From: an uncultured Lachnospiraceae bacterium | GTDB taxonomy: Bacteria > Bacillota > Clostridia > Lachnospirales > Lachnospiraceae | NCBI GenBank assembly: GCA_910586755.1 | Contig: CAJUJM010000111.1 | Coordinates: 62,001-126,000, forward strand | DNA: 64,000 nucleotides | Direction: 5' to 3' | Shown: positions 1 to 8,230 of the stretch, piece after piece | Position numbering within the stretch: position 1 is the stretch's first letter | Layout: every line of letters begins with the position of its first letter | Translations under genes and position numbers: made by a program | Notes under the pieces: generated by a model | The model's input: the letters and a program-made list of their open reading frames with translations, nothing else | Databases searched by the model: none | Told to the model about the DNA's origin: nothing

Positions 1-1012
1 TGAAAAAGCTGGTTAAACCGGCAGCTAAAAGCATACCTTTTACCTTCTCTTTGTTCTGAGGCAGAGCGGTTTTGTACATGGCAAAACATGCTGCCGGAAG
101 ACCGAATACCATAAACGGATGGGTGCCCTGAGTCAGGAAACGGGTAGCCTGACGCATCATATCCATATCCGGATTACTGGACATTAACAACTGGTTGAAA
201 ATATTCAATGCACCGGAAACCTGCTCTCCGTCAATCATAGCAGTACCGCCGATAGGAGTAAAGCGGATTAACTGATTTAAAATGTGGTGCAGGCCTGTGG
301 GGATTAACAGACGCTCTAAGAAACCGTAAATAAAGGTTCCGAAAGCGCCGGCAGCCGCCAACAGATTGCCGAATCCATTGATTACCATATTGAAAATGGG
401 CCATACAAAGTACATAACAATGGCTAAGAAGGGGATGGTTACCACGATCATAATGGGGACAAAGCGCTTGCCGCTGAAAAAGCTGAAAGCGGTGGGAAGC
501 TGGGTCTCATGAAAACGGTTATGAATCATAGCGGACCATAAGCCTACAATAATACCGCCGAAGATGCTCATACGATAGGTGAAGATACCCATTACCGTAT
601 CATAAGCGGCATTTTTCTGAGTGGCTTCCAAAAGGGTCATGCCCTGTCCGGTTAAATAATCAATACTGGTGGTTTCAGCAGTTACGCCGCTTTTCTGCAG
701 GAAGAAGCGGATAGTGGTGTGGAACAGGACAAAGCCGATAACAGAAGCAAAGGTTGCCACCTCTCTGTCTTCTCTGGACATACCCTGGGCTACAGACATA
801 CAGAAGAGAATGGGCAGTAAGCCAAACAACCCTCCGGCCAGGGAATTGATTAGGCTGACAAAATCATTGACAAAGCCTACATTGGCCAATGCGTTACCAA
901 ATACGTTGGGATTCTGCAAAGTAGAAGCTAAACCTAACAGCAAACCTGCGGCAACAATAATGGATAACGGTCCCATCAGAGATTTGCCTAGTTTTTGTAT
1001 AAATGTTCTCAT
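1..1012 (-). CDS. PTS sugar permease EIIC, glucose/glucoside family (C-terminus cut by window edge)
   Basis: This is the membrane permease of a phosphotransferase system, which imports a sugar while it is phosphorylated. The start ATG at 1012 has a strong AGGAGG site 5 to 10 bases upstream, and about 337 residues are visible before the frame leaves the window. The protein is very hydrophobic. It has a GLHHILN motif near residue 240 and the family-like segment NKEKVKGMLLAAG near the cut end, both typical of the glucose, N-acetylglucosamine and glucoside EIIC family. Any EIIB domain would lie beyond the edge. The substrate cannot be read from the sequence. It has its own promoter and follows the BCCT gene on the same strand. 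Confidence 0.85.
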   Translation of the reverse strand, partial: MRTFIQKLGKSLMGPLSIIVAAGLLLGLASTLQNPNVFGNALANVGFVNDFVSLINSLAGGLFGLLPILFCMSVAQGMSREDREVATFASVIGFVLFHTTIRFFLQKSGVTAETTSIDYLTGQGMTLLEATQKNAAYDTVMGIFTYRMSIFGGIIVGLWSAMIHNRFHETQLPTAFSFFSGKRFVPIMIVVTIPFLAIVMYFVWPIFNMVINGFGNLLAAAGAFGTFIYGFLERLLIPTGLHHILNQLIRFTPIGGTAMIDGEQVSGALNIFNQLLMSSNPDMDMMRQATRFLTQGTHPFMVFGLPAACFAMYKTALPQNKEKVKGMLLAAGLTSFF

Positions 1013-1080
1013 ACTTTCCTCCTATTTAATTCCTTATTAGTAATTTTTTCACGCGCGCTGTGACCAAAATAACTACCTGC

Positions 1081-1109
1081 ATTATAATATTTGCTGATTT
1101 ATAAGTAAA
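1081..1109 (-). promoter_or_regulatory. Sigma-A type promoter of the PTS permease
   Basis: On the minus strand there is a TTTACT -35 box (1104-1109), 17 bases, and a perfect TATAAT -10 box (1081-1086). A GC-rich near-palindrome at about 1050-1064 lies between this promoter and the start codon and could be an operator or a leader hairpin. Confidence 0.6.
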
Positions 1110-1182
1110 TATTACAGCAGATTTTAGGAAATTTGTTGGTTGAAAGAAAAATGTGACATTTTCTGAAATTTATTACACAGCA

Positions 1183-1219
1183 TTCAGCAGACAAAGGCGT
1201 GTATGCTTTGTCTGCTGAA
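1183..1219 (-). terminator. Strong hairpin after the BCCT gene, probable terminator
   Basis: Two 14-base arms (1183-1196 and 1206-1219) are perfectly complementary around a 9-base loop. It begins 13 bases after the BCCT stop codon on the minus strand. The expected T-run after the stem is missing, so it could instead be a processing or regulatory hairpin in the leader of the PTS gene. Confidence 0.5.
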
Positions 1220-1231
1220 AAATACAACATA

Positions 1232-2728
1232 TCAGGAATCCAGGTACGCTTTTGCGTCTTTAAAAAAGCTGACAATCATCATGACAATAATAATCCCCAC
1301 AGGGAACGCCGCGATAATAGAAACAGTCTGCAGGTTGGCCATGGAATTATCGGAAAATACCAGGGCAATGGGAAAAAGAATCAACAGCACAGCCCAGAAC
1401 AGCTTTACCGGCTTGGATGGTTCTTCCCCTTGTGCAAGCTCCTTATAAGAATAGGAAGCGGCAACCAGAGCCAGAGCGTCATAGGAGGTAGAATAAAAGG
1501 TGATCATGGTGATGGCAAGAAGGGCCAGCCCTATAACAGGAAGAGGCAAAGTATCCATAATAGCCAGGATTGCATGGTTCAGACTGCCGGTTTCGCCATA
1601 GGAAGCCAGAATATTAAGCTGCCCATGCATCTCCAGGCCCAGTCCGTAATTGCCCAGAATAATAAAGGAAACAAATGTTCCGGCCAGCCCGAAAAAGTAT
1701 CCGCCCAGCACAGTCTGACGGATGGTTCGGCCTTTGCTGATGCTTCCAATAAAAAAGGGGGCGGCCACACACCACACCATCCAGTAAGCCCAATAAAAGA
1801 TAGTAAGATTCTGTGGAAAGGATGAGGTCCTTAAAGCATCTGTCCAGGTAGACATGGCAATAAAATTTTGAGCCATATTGCCAAGAGAGGTAATGCCTGT
1901 TTCCAGAATGTACCGGGCTTTTCCGCCTCCTATTAATACATAGAGCAGAAAGGCGAAGAAAAAGTACACACAACCGGCCGCCAGCCGGGCAATTCCCTTC
2001 ATGCCGAAATAGACTGTAACAATATAGATGACGCCTACGATTACCAGAATAGCGATGGTCAGCATCCGGGACTCCCCGATACCGAAAAAACGGCTGAAAA
2101 TCATGGACAGCAGGGGGGAGGAGACGGAGAAGGTAGTTGCAGTTCCTGCCAAAAGGGCGAATACCGCAATTAAATCAATGCTCTTTCCGGCCAGTCCATC
2201 GGTTTTTGCGCCTAAAAGAGGACGGCAGGCCTCAGAATATTTCTGCCTGGAGCGCTTGCGGACATGGAGCATAAATCCAAAGGCTACTGCTAAAACCAGG
2301 TAAAAAGCCCAGGGAATAGGTCCCCAGTGAAAAAGGGGATAGGTAGAAGCCCAGTCCTGGACAGTTCCCATGTCAGAGATATGGGGTTCCACTGCATAGA
2401 GAATCCATTCGCAGAGGGAATAAAACAGGATGTCTGCCGCCAGGCCGGAGGTAAACATCATAGAACCCCACTGAAAATTGGTGTAGGCGGGCTTGGCTGT
2501 ATCTCCCAGGCGAATCTGGCCGTACCGGGAAAAGGCCAGGTACAGGCTGAGAAAAAACACACCCAGCCCGATAACCAGATAATAGCTGCCTAACTGATCT
2601 CCGAAAAAGAACCGGACAGACTCTAAGGCAGCGGAGGACTGCTCCGGCCAGCCCATAAATAAGAAGCATAAAAAGATAATTGTCCCGCAGGGAACAATGG
2701 TAGTGATCCAGTCAATACGAGATTTCAT
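1232..2728 (-). CDS. BCCT family betaine/carnitine/choline transporter
   Basis: A 498-residue integral membrane protein with about 12 hydrophobic segments, the usual length of the betaine/carnitine/choline transporter family. The family hallmark is the aromatic stretch FYWAYWMVW followed by SKGRTIRQ, at about residues 310-340. The segment FTSGLAADILFYSLCEW near residue 95 takes the place of the glycine-rich GMGIG motif of sodium-coupled betaine carriers. This suggests a CaiT-like exchanger or another substrate, but that is inference. Such carriers import osmoprotectants or substrates for anaerobic trimethylamine metabolism. The start has an AAGGAGG site 5 to 8 bases upstream. It stands alone, transcribed divergently from the lipoprotein gene. 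Confidence 0.9.
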   Translation of the reverse strand: MKSRIDWITTIVPCGTIIFLCFLFMGWPEQSSAALESVRFFFGDQLGSYYLVIGLGVFFLSLYLAFSRYGQIRLGDTAKPAYTNFQWGSMMFTSGLAADILFYSLCEWILYAVEPHISDMGTVQDWASTYPLFHWGPIPWAFYLVLAVAFGFMLHVRKRSRQKYSEACRPLLGAKTDGLAGKSIDLIAVFALLAGTATTFSVSSPLLSMIFSRFFGIGESRMLTIAILVIVGVIYIVTVYFGMKGIARLAAGCVYFFFAFLLYVLIGGGKARYILETGITSLGNMAQNFIAMSTWTDALRTSSFPQNLTIFYWAYWMVWCVAAPFFIGSISKGRTIRQTVLGGYFFGLAGTFVSFIILGNYGLGLEMHGQLNILASYGETGSLNHAILAIMDTLPLPVIGLALLAITMITFYSTSYDALALVAASYSYKELAQGEEPSKPVKLFWAVLLILFPIALVFSDNSMANLQTVSIIAAFPVGIIIVMMIVSFFKDAKAYLDS

Positions 2729-2852
2729 AGTGCCTCCTTACTTTTTCTTGTTCAAAAATTTAAAAAAAATAAATATATTGAACATAATAGCATTGGAAAG
2801 AGAAAAAGGCAAGGGAAAAAATAAAGATTTTATGACATTTTAAAAAAAGCCC

Positions 2853-2881
2853 TGTTAAAATCCGAAAAGATTCGCTATAAT
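2853..2881 (+). promoter_or_regulatory. Promoter of the small lipoprotein gene
   Basis: A perfect TATAAT (2876-2881) lies about 45 bases before the start codon, with only a weak -35 match (TGTTAA, 2853-2858). The stretch GATTCGCTATAAT is identical to that in the promoter of the YesL gene at 35772-35784. Confidence 0.5.
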
Positions 2882-2925
2882 ACAAGCTGCGTAAAAAGAA
2901 AAATACAACAAGGAGGAAGTTCCAA

Positions 2926-3438
2926 ATGAAAATGGTAAAAAAAATGCTGGCTGTGCTGGGCTGCGCCACCTTGCTTCTTAGCGGATGTACTCAGAGCAAT
3001 ATTGTAGCCCCCAGCGGGGAAGCTGCTGCACCGGATTTTACTATAAAGGAAGATGTAAAAATTATCTGGGAGCAGGTTTATGAGGACTTGGGAGAAATTT
3101 TTATGGAATCAGAAGACTACCCCGGGTTAGTGCAGATTGGCTTTAATGTCAATGATGAGGAAAAGCTGGTAAGCATCGAGATTCTGGTGTCAGAGAGTAC
3201 GGATAAGGAAGAAGCTGTAGAGTATGCGACTGCTTTGGTAAAGGCTATCAATGACCAGGTTCGTATTCAAAACTCTTACTATCAGGGGTCTACAGAAGAG
3301 TCTTACGGGGGATTTTTTAAAGAGTATGGTTTTAAGATAGTAGCAGCATCGGTTAGTGCCCCGGATGATGAGGCGGCATATTTAATTAATGATACTGTAG
3401 CGGCGGGAGAAGATCGAGCTATTAAACCAGCAGAGTAA
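2926..3438 (+). CDS. Small lipoprotein of unknown function
   Basis: A 170-residue protein with a lipoprotein signal: a basic start (MKMVKK), a hydrophobic stretch and the lipobox LLSGC, so Cys21 is the expected lipidated residue. The mature part is acidic and has no motif I recognise. The segment from residue 45 to 140 reads like an alternating alpha/beta domain. The start has an AAGGAGG site 9 bases upstream and its own promoter, and an intrinsic terminator follows, so it is a single-gene unit. Being a lipoprotein, it should sit on the outer face of the cell membrane. Function unknown. Confidence 0.75.
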   Translation: MKMVKKMLAVLGCATLLLSGCTQSNIVAPSGEAAAPDFTIKEDVKIIWEQVYEDLGEIFMESEDYPGLVQIGFNVNDEEKLVSIEILVSESTDKEEAVEYATALVKAINDQVRIQNSYYQGSTEESYGGFFKEYGFKIVAASVSAPDDEAAYLINDTVAAGEDRAIKPAE

Positions 3439-3452
3439 TGACTTGATAAATA

Positions 3453-3491
3453 AGGGCTTTGTCTGAGAAAATCAGATAGAGCCTTTTTTAT
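3453..3491 (+). terminator. Intrinsic terminator of the lipoprotein gene
   Basis: A stem of about 12 pairs (GGCTTTGTCTGA with TCAGATAGAGCC, including two G-U pairs) is followed by a run of six T. It begins 15 bases after the stop codon. Confidence 0.8.
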
Positions 3492-3531
3492 ATCAGCGGA
3501 GAATTCTGCAAGGAGGATTTCTTTTTACCAA

Positions 3532-3597
3532 GAAAATCCGTTGCCGGGCGCATGCAGGTTTACCGTGAAAATCCGCTGCCGGGCGCATGCAGGTTTA
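3532..3597 (+). repeat. Tandem 31-bp repeat in the pilC leader
   Basis: Two 31-base copies (3532-3562 and 3567-3597) differ at one base. Each has the core TGCCGGGCGCATGCAGGTTT preceded by GAAAATCCG. The second copy ends 16 bases before the pilC start. The same unit appears in inverted orientation at 8877-8939, again directly upstream of a pilus gene. Confidence 0.85.
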
Positions 3598-3613
3598 GTC
3601 AGGAGGAGACAAC

Positions 3614-4807
3614 ATGGGGATCTATCAATACAAGGCCAGAAAAATGAACGGAAAGACAGTTTCCGGAACTGAGGAAGCAGCGGATCCTTTTGCCGTACAG
3701 AGAAGGCTGCGGGGAGAAGGCCTGTACTGTTATGAGATAAAGGAAAAAGAACAGGAGAAAAGTGATGTGGCAGAAAGAAAGCTCAGACCGGAAGCCGCCG
3801 CCTCTCTTTGCCGGAAGCTGGCTGCTCTTCTGGGTTCTGGCATTCCTATGGAGAAAGCATTGGCCCTGTGTTGGGAATCAGAAAAGGATATACATCTGAA
3901 AGCCGCGCTCCTAAAGCTTACCGGGGAGCTGCAGAAAGGCCAGAGCCTTTCCCAGGCGATGAAAGAGATAAAAAGAACCTTTCCGTATTTTATGATATCC
4001 ATGGCAGAAGCTGGCGAGGCCAGCGGAGCTATGGACAAAATTTTTGTAAAACTGGCAGCCCACTATGAGGAGGAAGCAGAAATCAGAGGCAAGGTACAGA
4101 CCGTAATGATTTATCCCTTCATTCTGGCTGCAGTTTCCATAGCTGCGGCTGTGTTTTTGCTGACTATAGTTTTGCCTGGTTTTATAGGGATATTCGGGGA
4201 TATGGAGCTTCCGCTGATTACCAGATGTATGATTGCCCTTGGAAGATTTATAGAAAACAGGGGATTCTTTATAGCCGGGTTTCTGTGCGTCCTGGCATTA
4301 ATCTTTTATAAAGCAATGGAGAGTGAGAAGATCCGCATCCGGGTACATGGAGCTATGTTGTCTGTTCCCATATTGGGAGAATTTTTAAATCTGGTATATA
4401 TGGCCCGGTTTGCCCTGACCTTTAGCGCTCTTTTGGAAAACGGCATAGGGATATTAAAGAGCCTGGAGATTGCCGGAAAGGTTTTGGGAAATTCCTGCAT
4501 ACAGAAAAAGCTTAAGGACTCAGAGGAAGCTGTTGGAAAGGGCCTGCAGCTGTCCAGGGCCTTAAGTGATGCTCATGTTTTTACCAGCTCATTTATCTCT
4601 GTAGTGGCAGTAGGAGAAGAGGCAGGCCGTTTGGAGCAGATTCTATCAGATGCCGGCTGCCATTATGAGAAAGAAATTTCCCGTCTGGCAGGAAAGATTA
4701 CGGCAACCTTGGAGCCAATGATGATATTGATTATGGGAGGAATGGTGGGAGCGATTGTACTGTCCATCATGATTCCCATTTTTCATATGTACAGCCAGCT
4801 TTTATAA
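3614..4807 (+). CDS. pilC: PilC/GspF inner-membrane platform protein
   Basis: A 397-residue member of the PilC/GspF family, the membrane platform that couples the assembly ATPase to pilin polymerisation. It has the usual duplicated layout: two GspF domains (about residues 65-190 and 265-390), each with a helical cytoplasmic part and long hydrophobic segments (about 168-195, 215-240 and 370-395). The N-terminal region opens with YQYKARKMNGKTVSG, close to the typical family start. The length is normal. The start has a CAGGAGGAG site 6 bases upstream. It leads the first pilus transcription unit and is followed 14 bases later by the PilM-PilN fusion. Confidence 0.95.
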   Translation: MGIYQYKARKMNGKTVSGTEEAADPFAVQRRLRGEGLYCYEIKEKEQEKSDVAERKLRPEAAASLCRKLAALLGSGIPMEKALALCWESEKDIHLKAALLKLTGELQKGQSLSQAMKEIKRTFPYFMISMAEAGEASGAMDKIFVKLAAHYEEEAEIRGKVQTVMIYPFILAAVSIAAAVFLLTIVLPGFIGIFGDMELPLITRCMIALGRFIENRGFFIAGFLCVLALIFYKAMESEKIRIRVHGAMLSVPILGEFLNLVYMARFALTFSALLENGIGILKSLEIAGKVLGNSCIQKKLKDSEEAVGKGLQLSRALSDAHVFTSSFISVVAVGEEAGRLEQILSDAGCHYEKEISRLAGKITATLEPMMILIMGGMVGAIVLSIMIPIFHMYSQLL

Positions 4808-4821
4808 AGAAAGGTGAAAGG

Positions 4822-6231
4822 ATGAAAAAGCATTATATTTTCCTGGAGCAGGGCCGGATGACCTATGCTCTGTGCGTGGAAGAGAAAGGAAAAAGACGGA
4901 TCCAGCAGACAAAGGTTCTGCTGCTCCCGGAAAAAGCGAAAAAAGCCGCTATTTGCCGGTTTGCGGCGGAACATAATCTTTCCGGAATTCGGGCGAATCT
5001 GTTTATTGATGAAGGGATTCTCAGGGAATCTTTGGTGCCAAAAGCCAGGCCTAAAATTTTAAAGAAATTGGCCGAAGCAGAGCTGTCTGCTTTAAGCCCG
5101 GCCGGAAAAAGATGGATAATGATAATAGAACCCTATAAGAGATCCCCGGAAAATGGCATCCATGTCACGGGAGCTATGCTGGAGGAAGACAGGCTGGACC
5201 GGATTTTATACTGCATGAAAGAAGCGGGAATACGGATCGGAGGAGCATATCTTCTTGTATCCTGTATGGGAAGCCTGGCTAAGGAGAAGACCACGATTAT
5301 AGTCAGCCGGGAGAAAGGCGCATGGCTTCTGTTCCTAATTGAAAACGCAACCTGTATTTTAACCAGAACGATTATAACCCGGGGAGAGGAAGAAGGGGAA
5401 ATTCTGTGCCGGGAGATACACAGGATCCTTCTCAGGAATCAAAGCAGAGGGGGAACTTCTATAGAAGAAATCTGCTTTACCAACCCGGAAGGGGAATTTC
5501 CAGAACCGGTAAGGAAAGAGCTGGAAGAAAACTTGGGATTGCCTTTGAAAAGGTTGAAGCTGGAGGATGAAAGTTTATCCTATAAACTGGCGGCAGCAAT
5601 AAAAGAAGAGAAATATGTGAAAAGAAAAGCCAGAGACCTGCTTCGCCAGAAAAAGCAGGTGGAAAGGAGAGCGCTGGCCCGGCGTTTTCATCTGCCGGGT
5701 TTGGCGCTGCCTCTTATTTTGGCATTGCAGATAGGATCAGTTTTTGCTATACGGAATTATCTGGAGGAAAGAGTCAGACAGGAGTATAGTCAGGTAGAAG
5801 AGCTTCAAACGTATGTGGAAAACCCGGAAAGAATCAGAAGCTACCGGGAAAAGAGGGCGGCCATTGAGGCTTCCAGTGAGCGGAACGAAAAAGCCGGAAG
5901 TCTCAGAGAAGAGAAACCGGCGGTAAGAAGGAAAAAGAGTCTGGATTTTTCAGACTATCAGGTCCTTCTTCCGGTTTTGGGGGAAGAAAGGAGAATTACC
6001 GGACTATCTTTTGAAGGGAATCGGCTTACTCTGGAGCTGAAGTTAGAAGATGAAAATATGGCGCCGGAAGTGTCCTCACATCTAAAAGAAACCGATCAAT
6101 ATGAGGCTGTGCGGTTATCGGGATGGGAGGAGAGTCTGGACGGCCAGAGCATCCTTGCACAATTTCAGATTACGCTGCGGGAGAAGGAAGAGACAGCAGG
6201 AGAGGGAGGGGAAGAAATTGAAGCTTACTAA
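4822..6231 (+). CDS. PilM-PilN fusion (GspL-like assembly protein)
   Basis: A 469-residue protein that appears to join two pilus assembly proteins normally made separately. Residues 1 to about 270 resemble the actin-like cytoplasmic PilM domain. Residues 271-290 are strongly basic, residues 291-311 form one membrane segment (LPGLALPLILALQIG), and the rest is a PilN-like extracytoplasmic part that begins as a coiled coil. This is also the architecture of GspL in type II secretion. The call rests on layout and position between PilC and a PilO-like gene; similarity to PilM by eye is weak. Its stop overlaps the next start by 14 bases, so translation is probably coupled. Confidence 0.7.
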   Translation: MKKHYIFLEQGRMTYALCVEEKGKRRIQQTKVLLLPEKAKKAAICRFAAEHNLSGIRANLFIDEGILRESLVPKARPKILKKLAEAELSALSPAGKRWIMIIEPYKRSPENGIHVTGAMLEEDRLDRILYCMKEAGIRIGGAYLLVSCMGSLAKEKTTIIVSREKGAWLLFLIENATCILTRTIITRGEEEGEILCREIHRILLRNQSRGGTSIEEICFTNPEGEFPEPVRKELEENLGLPLKRLKLEDESLSYKLAAAIKEEKYVKRKARDLLRQKKQVERRALARRFHLPGLALPLILALQIGSVFAIRNYLEERVRQEYSQVEELQTYVENPERIRSYREKRAAIEASSERNEKAGSLREEKPAVRRKKSLDFSDYQVLLPVLGEERRITGLSFEGNRLTLELKLEDENMAPEVSSHLKETDQYEAVRLSGWEESLDGQSILAQFQITLREKEETAGEGGEEIEAY

Positions 6232-6799
6232 AAGGGAGCGTTTTCTCCTGGGCGTACTGGGGACGGTTCTTTTGTGGACAGGAGGAAATACCTGGCTGTT
6301 AGCCCCTGCTTACCGGGAATGGAAAAGTCTGGAAAAGGAACGGATGGCTCTGGAAACGGAAAAAGAGGCCATGGGATTGTATGAAAAGCAATATCAGGTA
6401 TGGGCCAAAGCCCCTGAGCAGGATGATTTTTTTATTAAGACCCTGGACGATGTAACAGTGGGAGGCCAGCTGATCAGGGCCGCAGGAAAGAGCGGGACTG
6501 AGATTGAAAGTTTGGCCATTTCAGAACCGGTATCCGGCGGACTATCCCAGAAGGATGAAGAAATCGAGAAAAAAGAAATGCTTTCTTGTATGGAGTGTAC
6601 CTTGAAAGTAAAAGGAACGCCTGAAGAGATTTGGTCCTTTATCGGAAGCATAAACAGCAGCCCCATAAGCGCGGCTGTTTCCTCCGGAAACCTGAAAGGA
6701 CATATTTTGGATGAGGAAATTCTGGAAGGGGAGCTGAATGTGGAATATTTCTTTTTAAATGAGGGCGGTGGCTCAGATGAAACAGAACCCGGGAAATAG
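6218..6799 (+). CDS. PilO-like pilus assembly protein
   Basis: About 193 residues from a TTG start at 6218, which has an AGGGAGGGG site upstream and puts a membrane segment (FLLGVLGTVLLWTGG) directly at the N-terminus. An upstream ATG in the same frame at 6101 lies deep in the previous gene and has no ribosome site. A coiled-coil stretch follows the membrane segment (about residues 35-65) and then a compact alpha/beta domain, as in PilO and GspM. In characterised systems PilN and PilO pair to form the alignment complex. Sequence similarity is low, so the name rests mainly on size, topology and gene order. Confidence 0.7.
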   Translation: MKLTKRERFLLGVLGTVLLWTGGNTWLLAPAYREWKSLEKERMALETEKEAMGLYEKQYQVWAKAPEQDDFFIKTLDDVTVGGQLIRAAGKSGTEIESLAISEPVSGGLSQKDEEIEKKEMLSCMECTLKVKGTPEEIWSFIGSINSSPISAAVSSGNLKGHILDEEILEGELNVEYFFLNEGGGSDETEPGK

Positions 6800-7361
6800 A
6801 GGAAGCAGCCTGATATCCGTTATTGCCCTTATGGTTTTGCTGGCAGTAATGTCTTTGGGATTTCTTTACATGGTAAACTTTCAGGTTAAGACAGCGCAGG
6901 AAAGCCGGGACAAGCTGGAATGTATTGCTGCAGCCAAACGGTTCCACAGAGATCTGTGCGCCAGAATAGGAACCGGGATGGCGAAAGGGGAAGAATGGAA
7001 AGGGGCCAGAGTCATAGAGGAGGCAGCGCAGGAAGATTATGACAAAGCACAGCTGGCCTATGCAGAATCCTTTGAAGAATGGAGAAATAGCGGCGGGCCG
7101 GAAGAAGAGAAACCTTTATGGGAAGATTATGAGGCCGGCTTAAAGAATCAGGTATACCATATCAGCGGAAAAACGAGAAAAAAGGAGGGAAAGCCAGAGA
7201 TTCAGACAGAGGTGAAAGTCTGGTATTTTAGCGGCAGAGCTTTGGCGGAAACCAGATTTTGCTGGAAGGGAGAAGAAATACGGCTTACGGCGGAAATTTA
7301 TATGGAGGAATCTTATGGAGAAAAGGGCGAATCGGACTGGAAGGTGCGATACTATGAATAA
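6777..7361 (+). CDS. PilX/GspK-like minor pilus protein
   Basis: The preferred start is the ATG at 6777, just after a GAGGGCGGTGG stretch; it gives 194 residues. The ATG at 6759 in the same frame lacks a ribosome site. The N-terminus (MKQNPGNRGSSLISVIALMV) has a short basic leader and a hydrophobic helix like a type IV pilin, but lacks the glutamate at position 5 after the cut, as in PilX and GspK proteins. The remainder is acidic and lacks a recognisable motif. It overlaps the PilO-like gene by 23 bases and the next prepilin gene by 8, so the set is translated as a unit. Confidence 0.7.
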   Translation: MKQNPGNRGSSLISVIALMVLLAVMSLGFLYMVNFQVKTAQESRDKLECIAAAKRFHRDLCARIGTGMAKGEEWKGARVIEEAAQEDYDKAQLAYAESFEEWRNSGGPEEEKPLWEDYEAGLKNQVYHISGKTRKKEGKPEIQTEVKVWYFSGRALAETRFCWKGEEIRLTAEIYMEESYGEKGESDWKVRYYE

Positions 7362-7680
7362 GGAAAGAAATAAGGGCAGCGGCGGCTTTTCCTTAATGGA
7401 AGTTATTGTATCCATGGTGCTTTTATCCGTCTTAGGCGGAGCGCTTACAACAATGCTTCTTGGAAACAGCCGGGTATTTTCAAGAAACAGCCAGGAAAAC
7501 CGGGCGGCTTATGAGCTGAGTGCAAAGGTAGAGTCCGGAGAGAAAGGGGTTGCCTCAGGAGCTCCCTTTATTATGGTATATGAACCGGAAGCGGCAGACA
7601 GTGAGGTTTGGGAAGAAGAGGTGGAGGAGTATCACATTTATTCAGAAGATGGATCTTCCTTTATGGCGTATTATGAATAG
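7354..7680 (+). CDS. Type IV prepilin-like protein
   Basis: A 108-residue prepilin from ATG 7354, preceded by AAGGTG. The class III signal is clear: an 11-residue leader ending in GG, then FSLMEVIVSMVLLSVL with the conserved glutamate at position 5. A longer reading from 7315 would give an unusually long leader with no ribosome site. The mature part is short (about 97 residues), in the size range of minor pilins or pseudopilins that prime assembly. It overlaps the neighbouring pilin genes at both ends. Confidence 0.85.
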   Translation: MNKERNKGSGGFSLMEVIVSMVLLSVLGGALTTMLLGNSRVFSRNSQENRAAYELSAKVESGEKGVASGAPFIMVYEPEAADSEVWEEEVEEYHIYSEDGSSFMAYYE

Positions 7681-8230
7681 GCGGGCCGGATTTACGCTTC
7701 TGGAGGTAATTGTAAGCTTAAGCATTGCCGGGATTGTGGGGATGTTTTTAGCCGGATTTTTAAAGCCCGGACTGGATCTGTACCGAAACTCCCACGATGA
7801 TACTTATGGAAAGTATCTTTGCCAAAAGGCGTGGGAATATCTGGAGCGGGAGCTTCGCTTTGCCAGCCGTTTTGCAGAATCAGAGGAGGATGGACAAAAC
7901 TGCCTTTTGTGGTATGAGAGGGAATGGAATGATAATGGATGGGCTGGCAGCGGTCAGGCGGAACTTGTGGAAGTCCGGAAAGGAACAATGGATCCCGGCT
8001 GGCTTATGGATCAGGAGTTTTTTCAAAATCTTCCTGAGGAAAAGATTTGTATTTATCTGGAATTTTTCAATATTAAAGATTTTCAAGCGGATGTAAGGAT
8101 TTTAGCGGTCCGGGTGGCGGAGGAAGAAAAAGAGGGCGAAAAACCGTCCTTACTAGATCCGGAAAATGTGTTATATTCTCAAGAAATTAGTATTATCAGT
8201 ATGTACTTACCAAATGAAAATACCAGCTGA
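7673..8230 (+). CDS. Type IV prepilin-like protein (minor pilin)
   Basis: A 185-residue prepilin from ATG 7673, with a six-residue leader (MNRRAG) and the motif FTLLEVIVSLSIAGIVGMFL. The longer open frame from 7550 would place a long unrelated stretch before the leader, so the short start overlapping the previous stop codon is preferred. Size and layout fit a PilW/GspJ-like minor pilin. Its last 35 bases overlap the 3-prime end of the prepilin peptidase gene on the other strand. Confidence 0.85.
   Translation: MNRRAGFTLLEVIVSLSIAGIVGMFLAGFLKPGLDLYRNSHDDTYGKYLCQKAWEYLERELRFASRFAESEEDGQNCLLWYEREWNDNGWAGSGQAELVEVRKGTMDPGWLMDQEFFQNLPEEKICIYLEFFNIKDFQADVRILAVRVAEEEKEGEKPSLLDPENVLYSQEISIISMYLPNENTS

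Noticed and set aside
1199..1825. Plus-strand open frame of 208 codons opposite the BCCT gene
   Set aside because: It is antisense to the conserved transporter core and begins inside the hairpin at 1183-1219 with no ribosome site.
3532..3597. CRISPR-like direct repeats
   Set aside because: Only two copies with a four-base gap and no spacers; likewise the two units at 17500-17600 are adjoining tandem copies without spacers.
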